Assembly: GCA_965240325.2 (NCBI GenBank)
Contig: OZ251240.1
Span: forward strand, 124,001-188,000
Direction: 5' to 3'
Length of the DNA: 64,000 nt
Source of the DNA: Rebecca billardiae RCC1528
Taxonomy: Eukaryota; Haptophyta
The position numbers and the translations under genes were made by a program. Shown here one piece after another: positions 63,135 to 64,000 of the stretch. Within the stretch, counting starts at the first letter, position 1. Every line of letters begins with the position of its first letter. A model generated the notes under the pieces. That model saw nothing but the letters and a program-made list of their open reading frames with translations, was not told the DNA's origin and ran no database searches.

Positions 63135-63709
63135 ATATTCAAGTACTTGTTACCCGGGTTGAACTCTACGGCCATATGTCATAGCCATCTATATATAATA
63201 ATAGTACTCATCATCTACCCCACCCGTCAGATTCAAAGAGAACCCGCCAATAATCAGAGCAGCGACCAGGTCGTAAAATTCCGAGGGCGCAGATATGTAT
63301 ATATATATATGTGATGATGATCTACAATCGCGCGCGAGGCGGTCAAATTTTGCACTCCGCCCAAATCGCCCATGGCTGCGCCGAGCTGCTTTTCGAACTT
63401 TTGGAAGCTGCATGATATCATCAAGTCATCAGCTGACCCGCCTTGATGCCCTGATTATCATACTACTTTTATGGCCGGTACTCCTGGATACTGCGCCCGG
63501 GAAGGGCCACCCCCAAGCGGCGTGACTTCCAAAAGCCGCTCTTCGCTCCCAGTCCGGCGCACGTTTGCGACGACACGCGACTTCCCGACGACGACAGGCG
63601 GCGGGGAGGCGGCGCTAACGTTGCAGTAGTAGGCTGTAGGGCGGACCCCACCGCCGGGGCAGGCACCCTCCGCCACCGCCCCCTGGGACGTGCGCGCGCG
63701 CGCCGAGCC

Positions 63710-64000
63710 ATGGGCGTGTGGACGCGGCGCACGCCGCCGCGCACCGAGATCGACGAGGAGGAGGCGGTCTCGACGAGCGTCTCGACCACCGCCGACGACG
63801 ACGCCTCGTACGAGGACGTGCTGCTGCAGGGCTTCCTGCCGCCAAAGCAGCGCGAGCCGCGGCTCACGCGCGAGCTGCGCCGGCTGCTCTGGGCGGCGAA
63901 CCCGCCGCTGGAGAAGCTGGTCTTCGTGACCGCCGCCGAGCTGCGCCGACTCGAGCGCACGCTCGTCGACGAGGGCGTCCGCCGCGCCACCATCTCCTCC
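63710..64000 (+). CDS. Unknown protein, 5' end only (runs off the window)
   Basis: An open frame starts at ATG 63710 and continues without a stop to base 64000 (97 codons). It begins MGVWTRRTPPRTEIDEEEAV, then a Ser/Asp-rich stretch (STTADDDASYEDVLLQGFLP) and a helical part with REPRLTRELRRLLWA and FVTAAELRRLERTLVDEG. The codon use and the mix of charged residues look like real coding sequence. I do not recognise the family, and the rest of the gene lies outside. Confidence 0.6.
   Translation, partial: MGVWTRRTPPRTEIDEEEAVSTSVSTTADDDASYEDVLLQGFLPPKQREPRLTRELRRLLWAANPPLEKLVFVTAAELRRLERTLVDEGVRRATISS

Larger units (their letters stand above)
61440..63709. other. Gene-poor region with foldback repeat
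   Basis: Holds the promoter of the exchanger gene, the foldback at 62143-62864 and the 25-bp motif at 63110. Frames up to 411 aa here overlap the repeats and look like noise. Confidence 0.55.

Overview
The window is nuclear DNA from a eukaryote with a very GC-rich, compact genome. I infer a flagellated alga with a complex plastid, most likely a haptophyte of the pavlovophyte type; a pelagophyte or similar alga is not excluded. The reasons are extreme GC in coding DNA, a basal-body gene (SSNA1), signal-peptide-plus-transit-like N-termini on two membrane proteins, and short GC-rich introns (104-255 bp) whose donors are mostly GTGCG rather than GTRAG. About 22 protein genes can be supported. Long open frames antisense to them are by-products of GC and were left out.

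Layout. 1-1071: no gene. 1072-14010 (-): a giant three-exon gene (about 4,236 aa) with about 17 tandem C2 domains of the RPGRIP1 C-terminal type, then about eight EF-hand pairs and coiled coil. It lies head-to-head with SSNA1 (14373-14835, +). 15684-19999 (+): SUV39/G9a-class SET methyltransferase. 20136-21656 (+): aromatic amino acid permease, probably plastidial. 23173-25299 (+): ER protein disulfide isomerase with two CGHS active sites. 25300-29663: gene-poor, with hairpin and repeats. 29664-30164 (-): small Cys-rich membrane protein. 30290-31208: a TIR element. 31405-33309 (+): UTP15. 33930-35201 (+): YeiH-type transporter. 35568-36752 (+): dihydroorotate dehydrogenase. 37495-39190 (-): eIF4B-like protein, head-to-head with a PAP2 phosphatase (39413-40693, +). 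41672-43015 (-): Puf-repeat protein, head-to-head with a GT64-GT4 fusion glycosyltransferase (43143-45860, +). 47280-48662 (-): C2HC zinc-finger protein. 48751-49394: an element bounded by two identical 98-bp perfect palindromes. 50325-52470 (-): sulfotransferase and an unknown repeat protein in a less GC-rich island. 53013-54848 (-): ankyrin-MYND protein, head-to-head with a DUF4239-like membrane protein (55061-56725, +). 56979-58568 (-): PLOD-like glycosyltransferase. 58959-61439 (-): Na+/Ca2+ exchanger. 61440-63709: foldback repeat. 63710 to the window end (+): start of an unknown gene.

Themes. Divergent gene pairs with 64-362 bp between starts recur four times. The ciliary/Ca2+ group (giant C2/EF-hand gene, SSNA1, NCX) and the glycan group (GT64-GT4, sulfotransferase, PLOD-like GT, PAP2) are the two functional clusters one can point to, but no operon-like logic is implied. 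The best candidate for something undescribed is the giant C2/EF-hand protein. The palindrome-ended element at 48.75-49.39 kb is the most unusual non-coding structure.
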